Part shown: piece by piece, positions 1-10,615 of the stretch
Numbering within the stretch: the stretch's first letter is position 1
Layout: each line of letters starts with the position of its first letter
Origin: Undaria pinnatifida
Lineage: Eukaryota; Sar; Phaeophyceae; Laminariales; Alariaceae
DNA length: 64,000 bases
Assembly (NCBI GenBank): GCA_012845835.1
Contig: JABAKD010000023.1
Coordinates: forward strand, 10,147,840-10,211,839
Direction: 5' to 3'
Position numbers and translations under genes: made by a program
Notes under the pieces: model-generated
The model's input: only the letters and a program-made list of their open reading frames with translations
The model's database searches: none
What the model was told of the DNA's origin: nothing

Positions 1-1280
1 CCTGGTCTACCGAAATCATCGGCATACCACCAGACCAGGTAACCTAAAACGATATCATACTACTCAATACCGTAATATTTTAGTACCACCGAAATCAAAA
101 GTTGTGTTTTCGTCAGTAACTAACAGAGTTTTCAGAAAAATGGGAACGGAGCCTAAAATGAGAACCAAGCGTTATCTCCAGAACCATGTGGTGTATCAGA
201 GAACCGAAATGATCCTGCGAAACCCCTTGGCCAGCCCTGTGAGAGGAGCTCGTCAGAACGGTCATGCTCCATCTCATGCCTTCGGGTGGCCGCAAAAAGC
301 GATATACGCTGGCTCTATTGTGATTTCTCTAGATGCTGGCTACCACGAGTAACCATTGTTCTCTAACTCTTTGGAACTGAGAGGAAATGGTTATTTGAAA
401 ACGAACCAAAGTGCCAACTCATATCATATCCCACAGAAAATCCGGCTGTCACAGGTGAGCTCCATCATATTCTTGGCAAACATTAACTAACAATCGCTCA
501 TAACTCTGAAAAATCCAGAAAAACTCCAGTTTTTCTTTTAAAGCTTGATCGGCAGAGAGCAAGCACACGTAGTTGCTAGGGCGGGGGGGGTGGGGGGGGG
601 GGGGGGGTGCAGGGTTGCCGGCACAAGCAAATTCCCTACACAGCTACACAGTCCTTTGCGCTGTTATAGCTACCATTCCACACACATGACCAAAGTGTTC
701 ACCGCATCGCAAAGAAAAACAAGTCAATGCTATGATGCTACGTTAGAAGCAATCGCTGCTGTAATTGTAGCAGTGTGTCGTCTCGATGACAACAGCAACA
801 AGAGTACCCTGCTGTATTGCTATTAATACTGAAAATGACGTCAAAGCCGAGTCGGGAAATAAATGCAGACTGAAGATTTTTTTTTTTTGATATCTAGTCC
901 GGTACGAAGGGCGGAACCGGTTCCCCGGCTGGACGTGCGTGCCTCCGAGCGTATTCCGCCGCAATCAGCCACCTCGTGCCGACCCAAGGTCTGGCCCATT
1001 ATGGGCTCAGCATCCGACGCTCCCAAGGAGGACGATAGGTGCGATTCGTACCTCAGTTTCACAACCAAACCGTCGCGCCATCTCTTGTCCTCCCCAAGCC
1101 CATCCCTGCTGACGGAATATACGTCCTCGAATTCGGCGGGGGCTGGCGGCGGCCAAGCAGGCGGTGCCGGTTTCGGCGACTGTTTCTTCTGCTATTGAAC
1201 ATGCTGATCCTGCTGGTGATCATGCTGATCTTGCTGCTGCGATGGCGACGGCCATACCTCCTCCTGCTATCCCTGCTCAG
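1..1280. other. No gene recognised
   Basis: Open frames here are short and unlike protein. The only marked local feature is an almost pure G run at about 581-608. The stretch at 1,160-1,280 lies just downstream of the minus-strand gene that ends at 1,281 and may hold its 3' untranslated region. Confidence 0.5.
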
Positions 1281-1962
1281 CTACTCTCGCCTCAAACTCC
1301 CTTTCCCTTTTACCCTGTCAAAGGTAATCCCCATTTCCATTCCAACCATCACACTCCCGTCTCCGATCACATATTTGTTTTCACTGTCAGCTACAACCAC
1401 CTCCTCTTGCTCATCTTCGCCAAATTCCTCCGGTAGCGTCAACGGGAGCGGCTCCGCTGCCAGCGACTGCTGCGGCGGTAGCGGATCGGGCGGTTGCGGT
1501 GGCGTTTCTCGCTTTTCCGCTTGTGCGTCCTCTGTCCAACCTTCCCGACACGGGTTGGCTTGCGCAAATTTCCTCTGAACGCTTTTCCTCCAACGACCAC
1601 GCTATTAGTTCTGACGCCATTATTGTAAATTGCTTTTGCTACTGCTAATGGATTCCTTGCCTTTGTTGCCATTTCAACTGGTCGACTATCTCTTGGAGAA
1701 CTACCTCTAAGAATTTTTGAGCCGTCGGGAATGCAGCCTTCCCTCGGGCGTCCATCCATTCCTCGACGGACTTCTCTCCACGGAGGATTGTCTTGGCAAG
1801 ATCTTGTGCTTGCAATGCAGCAAACGAAGTCATGCGCTTGTCAGTAAAAAGCTGGGCCTCGACGTTGTGGTCCTCGGAGACCGAGCAGCCTTCCCAGCAA
1901 ACTCGCTCCCCTTCATCTCGACTGTAGCCGTTGCAATACGCGCGGCAGTCGACAATCATCAT
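1281..1962 (-). CDS. Spliced gene of unknown function (two exons seen)
   Basis: I do not recognise the family. Exon 1 (1962-1705) reads from an ATG at 1962 and includes CRAYCNGYSRDEGERVCWEG and a helical tail ending PTAQKFLE. A GT donor follows at 1704. The 130-base intron (1704-1575) carries CTAAT about 30 bases before the acceptor GTTCAG. Exon 2 (1574-1281) continues in phase 0 as RKFAQANPCREGWTEDAQAE, then a proline-rich stretch, an acidic stretch (EEFGEDEQEEVVVADSENKY) and a stop at 1283-1281. The joined product is 183 residues, soluble-looking, with no membrane segment. The frame stays open upstream to about 2025, so the ATG at 1962 may lie inside a longer exon. A second protein-like frame at about 2,122-2,013, after a pyrimidine tract and CAG, could be an earlier exon in another phase. 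The splice model is inferred; the frames are seen. Confidence 0.5.
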
Positions 1963-2027
1963 CGTCTTTAGCTCCTCAGAGCACCCTACGTCCAAATGCA
2001 AAAGTTGTCTTGTCGTACGATCGTGCT

Positions 2028-2252
2028 AGCATGATAAACTATCTGGATGCCCGGCGTAGGGTGGCTCACGGGGAGAATTCTCTCGGTACCCGACGAGGGA
2101 TCATCAGCTGGGGGAAAAGATGACAAGATAGAAAATATGTACTAAGGTCCTGGAGTCCCGCACACCACTCTGAACATGCAGATAATATGCACTCAAGATA
2201 TGCACTGAGCCAAAGGGGGCTAAAATGGAACATATCGAGGATTCGGGCCGCT
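2028..2252. other. Gap between gene and transposon; possible upstream exon
   Basis: On the minus strand a pyrimidine-rich run ending in CAG at about 2,123 precedes an open frame containing DDPSSGTERILPVSHPTPG. It could be a 5' exon of the gene ending at 1,281. Nothing else is seen before the transposon's target site. Confidence 0.3.
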
Positions 2253-3113
2253 AATAATATCAGGGTAATCCTCGGTACCGTTTTTTTTTACGGTACCAGA
2301 TCGGACGGTATTGCGAAATGACGGTACTTTTCAAACGGTTGACGGTATTTCGATTTCTCACGGTACCACTTTTGGCGGTACACGATATCGCCGAATTTAA
2401 CGGTACTTTTTCGGCGGTATCGAAAAGTGACGGTATTTTCTAGACGGTAGACGGTTTTTCGATATTTGACGGTACTTTTTTGGCGGTACTGCAAAACGAC
2501 GGTACCGGTCCCGGTACTGCCAAATTTGACGGTACTTTTTTGAGGGTACTGAAATATGACGGTTCCGCCACTGAGAAATACAGAATTACGAATGACGAAA
2601 TACTTGACAGTACCTGCCGGGCGGCGATCAAGCATGCCGGCACCATCCCGCTGATGTTCCTGCATACCTATATAGAACGGACGAATAGAGGCTAGACTAA
2701 TCGTCGAACCGTCAAGCTGACAAACTCACCAGCCTCACGCGAAACAACATTTAGACATTTAGCACCAAAATAAGACAATAAAACAATACTACTACTGTAA
2801 ACAATAAAAAAATAAAACCTAAAACATGAAAACATTCAATGAAAACCATCACCCTACAATCTTTGACGGTTCTGAATATGACGGTTTTTCTAAACGGGAA
2901 ACGGTACTTCGCTTATTTGACGGTACTTTTATGGCGGTGCTGCAAAATGACGGTACTTTTTAAACGGTTGACGGTTTTTCGATTTTTGACGGTACCGCCT
3001 TCGGCGGTACACGGTTTGCCCAAATATGACGGTATTCCGCCGAGTACCGGGACCGACGTACAGCACGGGAAAATTACCTCGGGAATTTTCCCGAGGACTA
3101 CCCTGAATAATAT
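2253..3113. mobile_element. Non-autonomous hAT-like transposon with perfect 8-bp TSD
   Basis: The element spans 2,261-3,105 (845 bp). It starts CAGGGTAATCCTCGG and ends in the reverse complement of CAGGGTAGTCCTCGG, so the 15-bp terminal inverted repeats differ at one base. It is flanked by identical AATAATAT copies (2,253-2,260 and 3,106-3,113). An 8-bp duplication plus CAGGG termini is the signature of the hAT superfamily. The interior has no transposase frame, so mobility would depend on a transposase supplied elsewhere. Two blocks (about 2,286-2,575 and 2,862-3,035) hold 24 copies of ACGGT, mostly as GACGGTAC(T)n or AAACGG. In the maize hAT element Ac, transposase binds repeated subterminal AAACGG, so these may be binding sites; that role is inferred. 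The intact TSD suggests a fairly recent insertion. Confidence 0.85.
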
Positions 3114-3790
3114 CAAGAGTTCCCCTTCACCAGCTCCGTATATTCTATGCATTCGTACACATCATACATCAGACTTGTGACAGGCAGAAACCAACAAGTT
3201 GAAAATAACCAACGTAATCAGTCATGAACCTCAAGCTTGAACCATGAATCGCCCATCAAAGCATAAATGGCTATGGCGACGGTAATCCGAAAAAAAAAGG
3301 GTAGAAACTTAGGCAAAGAATTGTCGGCATACTCAACCCTTGTGCGTTTAACGGGCAAAAACAAACAAAAGCGGCATTGCATATTAAGGGCCACAACCTG
3401 TTGCATGACAGGGGAAAATGACCGTAACCTGGTGCCAGGGTTTGCCCTTTGGGGGCACGTGCTTCTCCGACACATATTGGACATAAAATACAACTAAATG
3501 GGTCAGGCCCCAATGGACGAGGTCATAGCCCATTTTTCCTTCTTTTTGCCTCTCTTGTCCCGTCTTGCCAAAAACATTTTCGGGGGGAGGAGTCTTTTTC
3601 CAGGGGTGGGATCGAGTATCGCTCTGTACTGTTTTTGCACGTCTGTGCTACGTTCTGTTCTGTACCTAGATAGTAAGATACGTGATACAAGGTTCCCCTC
3701 CGGGAAGTGCCTAAGAAAGTGGCGCAAAAACGAACCCCAAACAGTCAACATCTGACTGGGAAAATAAGATGTACCTGGTGGTAGTAAAAA
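3114..3790. other. No gene recognised
   Basis: Only short overlapping frames are seen. A short segment near 3,685-3,710 (GGTTCCCCTCCGGGAAG) has an inverted near-copy at about 19,755-19,775 (TTTCCGGAGGGGAACCTTG), so part of this stretch is probably repeat-derived. Confidence 0.4.
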
Positions 3791-4300
3791 CTATGCTGTT
3801 GTCCGCAGCTCGAGAAGCGGAGTGTGGGGAGGCGCCCTCCCGGGTACGGTTCGCTCTCTCGCCGTCGTGGTGGAGAACCGAAAATAAGTGGTAATCCCAT
3901 CAGTACGTACGTGTGCAGCACCAGTACTCGTACGATGGGGACTTTTTATACGGGCGACTCTTATGCAGTAAAATATGCGTGGTGAAAATAAAATGACAAA
4001 CAGGTGGATTTCCAACCGGAAAAAAACATCAGCAGCCAGTTGAGTTCCGTGCGCCGTCTTTCTATCGTGGTTTTGATGTTTTTTTTTTGTTTCCTGTTGT
4101 TTCGTATGGAAATCAGCAATTGATTTCAGAATAGTTACTCTTCGTGTCTTGTTGAGCCAGATATTGAACTTAACGACGAGTGATACACGCCAGGATGGGC
4201 AATCATCCTCCTTCACCGCCAGTGCGTCGTAGAGAGTGCGCGGAATGAGGAACTGTAGGGCTTCCAGTATTGTCGCTGAGACAGAGAAGCCCTTTCTCAT
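3791..4300 (-). CDS. Weak ORF, 169 aa, unknown
   Basis: I do not recognise the product. The frame starts at an ATG (4300). The first 70 or so residues look protein-like: MRKGFSVSATILEALQFLIP, then TLYDALAVKEDDCPSW and VVKFNIWLNKTRRV, with alternating hydrophobic and charged residues. After a lysine-rich run the C-terminal half looks random and may be intron or untranslated sequence read through. On the minus strand a TATATAAAG stretch lies about 35-45 bases before the ATG and could be a core promoter. No domain or neighbour supports a function. A chance ORF is a real alternative. Confidence 0.25.
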   Translation of the reverse strand: MRKGFSVSATILEALQFLIPRTLYDALAVKEDDCPSWRVSLVVKFNIWLNKTRRVTILKSIADFHTKQQETKKKHQNHDRKTAHGTQLAADVFFRLEIHLFVILFSPRIFYCIRVARIKSPHRTSTGAAHVRTDGITTYFRFSTTTARERTVPGRAPPHTPLLELRTTA

Positions 4301-4889
4301 GGAGCATCAGCGCCTATATCCACTGCTGTTTGCTTTATATATTCAAGAAAAAATACACTGGATTGTTTTGATCGTCGTCCGATTCAAAATCGTCCCCTCG
4401 TGGAGACGAAGCAACTCGCCTCAGCATAGCGAGAACTTGCCACGCGCACATACATGATGTATCCTACTACTGCTGCTGTGCGGCAAGGTTGTACCCGTAG
4501 CGTTGTGCTGTCCTCATGTTGTCTGGTCCCTGTCACCTGTGGTGTGAGTAAAATCTCCGACCCATAGCATGATTACCCCTCTGTTACGGACGTAAGAACA
4601 CTCTGTCTATTTGGACGTATATGTGAGGATGGGTTGGTGGAACAATTTCCATCAAGAATGTTCTTATGTTATCGTCCAAATTGGCGCGATCTATGGACAT
4701 GCAATGGAGATGCGCACGAAGTGGCAGCACCGTTTATTTTTTTTTCACTATTTTTTTGCACACTTTCACTTTCCAGCTTCTGGACAAGCAGTGGTCACAG
4801 GTGTCATCCCTTCTCCTCCCTGGTTCTTGCCTTAAATTTTTATCGCGCATAGGGTTCAGCAATCCAATCGCTCGTCGATTGTTCATCGA
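4301..4889. other. No gene recognised
   Basis: Moderately AT-rich sequence with T-runs near 4,735-4,760 and no convincing reading frame. It runs up to the left LTR of the Copia element. Confidence 0.4.
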
Positions 4890-4890
4890 G

Positions 4891-5292
4891 TGTTGTTTGA
4901 ATTTGCTTGCTGTACAACGTGTACTGTGTAACCACGCGGCGTGCCGCTACGGCGTAGATCGAGGAAAGGAGATAAAATACTCGTACACCGGATACCAAAT
5001 ACACACCAGGTGGGTCAATACCGTTCTGTCATAGACCGCACCATATAAACCACACACAGGAGGTAAGTAAGCCGCACCTGACTGTCACCGGCTGCACCAC
5101 TCACATATATACGGGCAGTATCGTTATCATCAAAGCCCGGGTCGTATCACTAACATCATCGAACGCCCCGCGGGGAGCAGCTCCACACTCCGAGGCATAT
5201 ACCGAATAATGCCTCGACACATAATACGAAACCCCAGAATGTACGAAACCACCAAATATCCGCGGACCCGTATCGAACAACCGCATACCACA
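4891..5292 (-). repeat. Copia 3' LTR
   Basis: Left-hand LTR of the minus-strand Copia element, about 402 bp, with TG...CA ends on the plus strand. It aligns along its whole length with 11,660-12,054. The polypurine tract that would prime plus-strand synthesis abuts it on the inner side: AATAGGGGGGCTGTT, minus strand, near 5,293-5,307. Confidence 0.9.
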
Positions 5293-6084
5293 AACAGCCC
5301 CCCTATTCGGTGCTCGATACGATAGGTTCCGAACAACTTATCACCAGTTGCCAGGTAAAACGGTAAATTTCAAATTCCATAATAAATCATTGCCAAGGTA
5401 AAACGGCAAGCCCAAATTCCGTCATGAAGAATTGCCAAGGTAAAACGGCAATCCCTATACCAAATCTCTCAATCTCCATTCCAGCATTGATCTCCCAATC
5501 TAAAGCGAGACAGTAACTATACGGGAAGGGAAAAATCCAACAAACAAGAGTATGCTGGTAAAATGCTCAACCAAAACCAATAACACCGTCTTCACTAAAA
5601 AAAAGCATTCCGCCCGATAACATCGGCCCCCCTGTTGTACAAAATATCACACCGCCCGATAACATCGGCCCCCCTGTTGTACAAAATATCACACCGCCCG
5701 ATAACATCGGCCCCCCTGTTGCGTACTCTGGACGAGTAGGACAACAGAACGTGTCTGATATAGGGCATTTCAAATCGAACTATAACAGCCCCCCTGCTAT
5801 TAATAGGTGCTCAACACGGGAGTATGCAAAAGGCAACGATTGCATCTGAATTTAAAAGTGCTAAGGATACTAGTAATATTGGGTCCCCTGTACGTTGTGC
5901 ATACTTAACCAATAGCCAACGTGTACGGCACGATTCATCAAGACCATCGACATATCTTACTGGCGTGTTAACCTTACTCGACGCATGAGTACATCCCAAT
6001 ACTTTCTCCAATTCCCTAAAAATAAATTCTCCGTTCCACTCACCCAATACCCCAATACCCAAAAAAAAAAAAAATTGCAAGAAA
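5293..6084 (-). repeat. Copia 3' untranslated region with tandem repeats and repeated polypurine motifs
   Basis: Between the pol stop and the 3' LTR lie two tandem arrays. At about 5,343-5,458 a unit of about 44 bp built on TTGCCAAGGTAAAACGGCAA occurs three times. At 5,611-5,730 a 42-bp unit occurs almost three times (starts 5,611, 5,653, 5,695). Each 42-bp unit carries, on the minus strand, CAGGGGGGCC followed by GATGTTATC. Similar G6 motifs also occur at the LTR-proximal polypurine tract and near 5,787. No confident reading frame is present. Confidence 0.7.
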
Positions 6085-7437
6085 TCACCACAAATTCATC
6101 ACAAAGTTGCGGTGAAAACGAAACGCCTCCGTGTGCAAAGGCTTGGTGAGAAAATCAGCATGCTGAAGTGTCGACGCTACGGGGACAATCTCGAACTCCC
6201 CGTTAGCAACGCGTTCCGGAAGGAAGTGATGACGGACGTCAATGTGCTTACTGTTGGGAGTGGTCAAAGGGTTTTTCGCCAAATGTATCGCCCCCTGGTT
6301 ATCTTCCTTCACCGTGGTACACCCAACATCGCGGTCCGGGAAAATAAAACTCCAGAGATACCGCATGAAAATCGTCTCGCGAAAACCCGTGGCCATCGCC
6401 ACATACTCTGCCTCCGTAGACGAAAGCGTAACGGATTTCTGCGTCCTAGAGTAGAACGATACACAGGCACCAGCGCACATGATAACTCCACCAGAGACAG
6501 ACCTTCGGTCATTGGCCTCGTGCGCATAGTCCGCGTCCACGCACAACTCCAGCTGAGCTCCATCACTCAGACCCCTCTGAAAAGTAATACCGTAAGTACT
6601 TGTCGATTTGATGTGCATCACGATGTGCAGCGCTGCCTGCCAATGCAATATCTTTGGCGCTGCAGTGTACCTTGCCACCGCTCGAACCGCGTTAAGGATG
6701 TCCGGGCGGGTCTGGTTCGCCAGCCACATCAAATGCCCTACCAACGACCGAAAAGGCTCATCAACGTCTGGTTCATCGTGGTCAAACACCTCAAGCTTTA
6801 GGTCAACCACCGCTGGGATGCCCTTGCCGCGAGTGACACCAAACTTCGCTACGGTACTTTCAGCGAAAACCTGCTGTGATATCGTCAACTTCCCTGCATC
6901 CAAGTCTCGAGAAAATCGGCAACCTGCGTACCACCGCAACTCCCCCAGGTTGTTGATAGGAACGAACTGGTCCAGGTCCTCACAAAACTTGTCACACCTA
7001 CTCTTAAGCCCCATCCCAAATATGTCATCCACATGCACTACTACTACGATTGAAACGGCCCCCGCTTCCACCAAACGCATAACACACGCATCAGCCTCAC
7101 ACTGCTCAAACCCAAGACCCCTCATGCCGCGTACCAAGTGATGGTGCCATTGCCGCGACGCCTGATTCAAACCATACAGGCTGCGGCACAACTTAACCAC
7201 CTTACCGGACATCGACCCGCACCCCTTGGGGAGGCGCATGTAGACATCCTCACTTAGCTCTGACTGGACAAACGCCTGCTCGGCATCAAAATGGCATAAA
7301 TCCAATTCCAACTCGCACGCTATGGCAGCCAGCAAACGAATACTCGCAACTGATGGGCACGGGGCATAAGTCTCGAAATAATCAACGCCTGCACGCTGCC
7401 CAAAGCCCCGCGCTACCAGCCTGGCCTTTGCCCGCAC
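6085..7437 (-). mobile_element. Copia pol: reverse transcriptase and RNase H region
   Basis: Fossil coding region of the Copia element. Reverse transcriptase signatures in order are ARLVARGFGQ, YFETYAPCPS, DAEQAFVQSELSEDVYMRLP, LYGLNQASRQW and the active-site segment VVVHVDDIF. RNase H follows with DADYAHEANDRRSVSGG, TLSSTEAEYVAMATG, KEDNQGAIHLAKNP and SKHIDVRHHFL. In the family this enzyme copies the element RNA into DNA and degrades the template inside the virus-like particle. It ends about 0.8 kb from the 3' LTR. Confidence 0.95.
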
Positions 7438-7509
7438 TACTCTACCAAACTCGTTGACCTTCCAAGAATAAACCCACTTAGCAGAGATTACGTTGATGCC
7501 GTTTCGTTG

Positions 7510-9138
7510 CTACGTGTCACCACCTCTCTCGTCCACCACAGCACCGAACGTTCCCGCGCGGTACAGACCGTCGAACTCAGTGTCCATGGCATCGAACCAA
7601 ACATCTCCGTGTTCATCCTCGCACGCTTCGCGATACGAGTCGGGCGTTACCAACTCACTCGCAGGGCATGAAGGCAATTCAGGAGCGGGCATGTGCGGAG
7701 GAGACTGGTCGGCAATGATCATAGCGATATTCTCCCGCGCGGCTAGCATCGAAACGAAGCCATGCTGCGGGCCCAGGCCCCCCCGTTGTCGCGCCGCCGA
7801 CCGCGTCACCGCTGGCGATACCCGCGGTTGCTGCTGCTGCTGCACCGGCACCTCCACAGAGGGTGGAGGCGCGGGCGAGGATTCCGGCGTTGCAACGGTC
7901 CCGGGCGGCGCAGGGGGAATGGACACGGGCAAGGACTCCGGTAATGCAACGGTCGCTGACGTCGGCTTCTGCTGCTGTGGTACGGACGACGCAGCAGGCA
8001 GGGGGGTCGGCGAAGACTCCGGCGTTACACCAGTCGATGGCGTCGACGGCTGGTACCACACCTCGAAGCCCCGCGGCGCTTGCGATTGCTGGGCTGGGTC
8101 CCTGACAGCCCCCCCCTTAGCCGGCGACGGGGACCCGGCAATCGCGGTCCCTCCACCGAACGGCGCGCGCCGATAGCCCCACGTCACATCGGTCGAGTAG
8201 CTCGCGATGCTTGATGGCGACAGGATGATGTTGCTGCAATCCGAGGCGTGGTCGTTGCCGGAGTTCAGGTAGAAGCAGGATTCCCCCTTCGGCTCTGACT
8301 TAGCCGCCCGCTTGACCTTGTGGCGTCCCGGCATCATGTATGGAAGTTCGGGGCCCCTGTAAGGCCTCCCGTGGAACTTCTCGAACGAGCACATCATGCC
8401 GGGCTTTTCATCCACCCACGCCATGAGGTTGAGCGCGTCGCACATCCACGTCCATGCTTCCGGCCACGTGCGTTTATAGTTGAGCGCCTTGGCCGGAAAC
8501 TCCACACCATCGAACATGGTCTGGAACTCCAAGAACGCAGCGTGACCCCCCTCGGCAACAAGAGATAGCTTCCGCTCCACCCGCCCGTTGCGCTTCGGGC
8601 CGTCGACGGACGTGAACTCGCGGCGGATGTTGTTGTCGACCATCAGCCTTTGGAACTCGGCGTTAGTGAATTCGGAGGCGTTGTCAGTGCGAAGGCATTC
8701 CGGCTGCCCGTAGCCATTTACGGCCGCCAGGAAAGTGCGGAAACCGAGGGTGACGGTGGCCGCGCTCTTGTCCGGCAGAAATACTGGCCAGCCCATGTTG
8801 GTGGCGTCGTCAACGATCATCAAACAGTACCGAGCGCCGCCTGTTGACGTCGGCATAGGTCCTGCGAGGTCGGCGTACAGGCTCTGCATCCGCTTCTCAG
8901 CACGGCACGACGTGGACTGAGCGACGGCTTTGCGGATCCCCTTCCCCCCCGCGCACCCGTCGCAATACCCCGAACGTCCCGTCACATTGATTCCCATTTG
9001 ACGAGCAGTCTCACGTAAAACGGTATCGTGGGCGTGGCCAAGGGAACAGTGCAAGTCGTTGATGTCTATCCATCTCTGCCTACCAGGCCTCAACACTGCA
9101 GCAGCAAGTGCAGGGGTTTCTCGTGTCTCGCTGCTCAA
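7510..9138 (-). mobile_element. Copia pol: integrase region
   Basis: Fossil integrase. The N-terminal part shows the gag-pre-integrase HHCC zinc finger (LHCSLGHAHDTV ... YCDGCAGGK). The catalytic core follows, with the acidic residues in YADLAGP, RTDNASEF and GRVERKL. The C-terminal third is long, rich in proline, serine and glutamine and probably disordered, as is common between integrase and reverse transcriptase in Copia elements. In the family integrase joins the DNA copy to the host genome and makes a 5-bp target duplication. Confidence 0.93.
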
Positions 9139-9698
9139 GTGGCCTCAACGTAGTTGCCGAACTTCTCTTTGCAGAAAAACACGCGTCCATCGAGCATGTG
9201 CGCCCCTTCGTGGTCAAGGGTAATGACGTGCTCCTCTTGGATCACGTTGAATGAGCAAAGGTCAAAAGGTACGCCAGGCACAAACGCCACATTCCTCAGG
9301 GTCACTGCTACGTCTTCAGCACAATGCATCACTACATCAACGCAACCAAAAAACTCTACCTCCATCTTCTTTCCGTCACCAATGATCAAATACTTCTCGT
9401 CGGGGGCAGGGGGTCTCGTGTTGTAAAAGAGAGCAGAATCACCAGTACAATGGATGGAAGCAGCACTATCTCCAATCAGAATCTTACTCCCAGGCCTTGT
9501 AGGCCTCACGAGACCACCCCCAACAGAAAGAGCATACCACTTGCCTAAAGACGTTAAGTGCGCGACGAAGAGGGTGGGCCACTCGACCTGCTGTTCGCTG
9601 CTGGCCGGCGCCTGGCTGTCCGTAGTCGAGGGAAGCGGCCCGCCCTCGTAGGCTCCCCCGGCTCCTCCACTTCTCGGCTGTGGCTGACCATCGTCGCC

Positions 9699-9825
9699 CA
9701 CACCGCCCCCGTCCCATTGTTGTGCGCCTCCGCCCACACCGCCCCCGTCCCATTGTTGTGCGCCTCCGCCCACACCGCCCCCGTCCCATTGTTGTGCGCC
9801 TCCGCCCACACCGCCCCCGTCCCAG
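9699..9825 (-). repeat. 36-bp in-frame tandem repeat in Copia gag
   Basis: About three and a half copies of a 36-bp unit encode the 12-residue repeat WDGGGVGGGAQQ. The copies are almost identical, which points to slippage or recent homogenisation in the element's lineage. Confidence 0.8.
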
Positions 9826-10255
9826 TCCGGTGGTGGTGGTGGTGGTGTGCTGCTGTAGTGCTCCTGGGGGGGCGGAGGGCCGTGCGAAGGGGCCGCGACA
9901 ATGTTTGCATGCATGCGGGTGGGCGGAGCAGTGCGGCATTGCCTGGCCATGTGACCGTAAGCTCCACAAGAGCTGCAGACCCCCGAAAAAGCGTTCGGCG
10001 CTCGACAAATGTCGGACTTGTGCCCGAGGGCACCACACCGACCGCACTTGTACACTTCCCCCATGGACGCTCCTGGAGGCGGAGGAGACTCCGGCTGGTA
10101 CCACCCACTTCCGGTGTTACCTGCCCCACCATTGCCCCCCGGCCTCAGCTGGTGCTGGGGCTGCTGCTGCGGCTGGGGTGGGTGCTGCTGCTGCTGCCGC
10201 TGGTGCTGGTAACTGTGGTCTGCACCCCCACGCTGCTGCTGTTGCCCTCCCCCCA

Positions 10256-10615
10256 ACTGCTGCTGCTGCTGCTGCTGCTGCTGCCCATACGGCCGCTGCT
10301 GCTGCTGCTGTTGCTGCCCAAACGGCAGCTGCTGCTGCTGCTGTTTCTGCCCATACGGCCGCTGCTGCTGCTGCTGTTGCTGCCCAAACGGCCGCTGCTG
10401 CTGCTGCTGTTATTGCCCATACGGCCGCTGCTGCTGCTGCTGTTGCTGCTCATACGGCCGCTGTTGCTGCTGCTGTTGCTGCCCATACGGCCGCTGGTGC
10501 TGCTGCTGTTGCTGTCCAAACGACCGCTGCTGCTGCTGCTGTTGCTGCCCATACGGCCGCTGCTGCTGCTGCTGTTGCTGCCCATACGACCGCTGCTGCT
10601 GCTGCTGTTGCTGCC
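10256..10615 (-). repeat. About 33-bp CAG-rich tandem repeat (polyglutamine) in Copia gag
   Basis: About eleven imperfect copies of a 30-33-bp unit. Each encodes six to eight glutamines followed by a short linker such as RPYG or RSYG. On the plus strand it reads (CTG)n separated by CCATACGGCCG. The array lies before the zinc knuckles and is likely to vary in length between copies. Confidence 0.85.

Noticed and set aside
1039-1578. 179-codon plus-strand frame
   Set aside because: Low-complexity Leu/Ser-rich translation that runs opposite to a better minus-strand model with splice signals.
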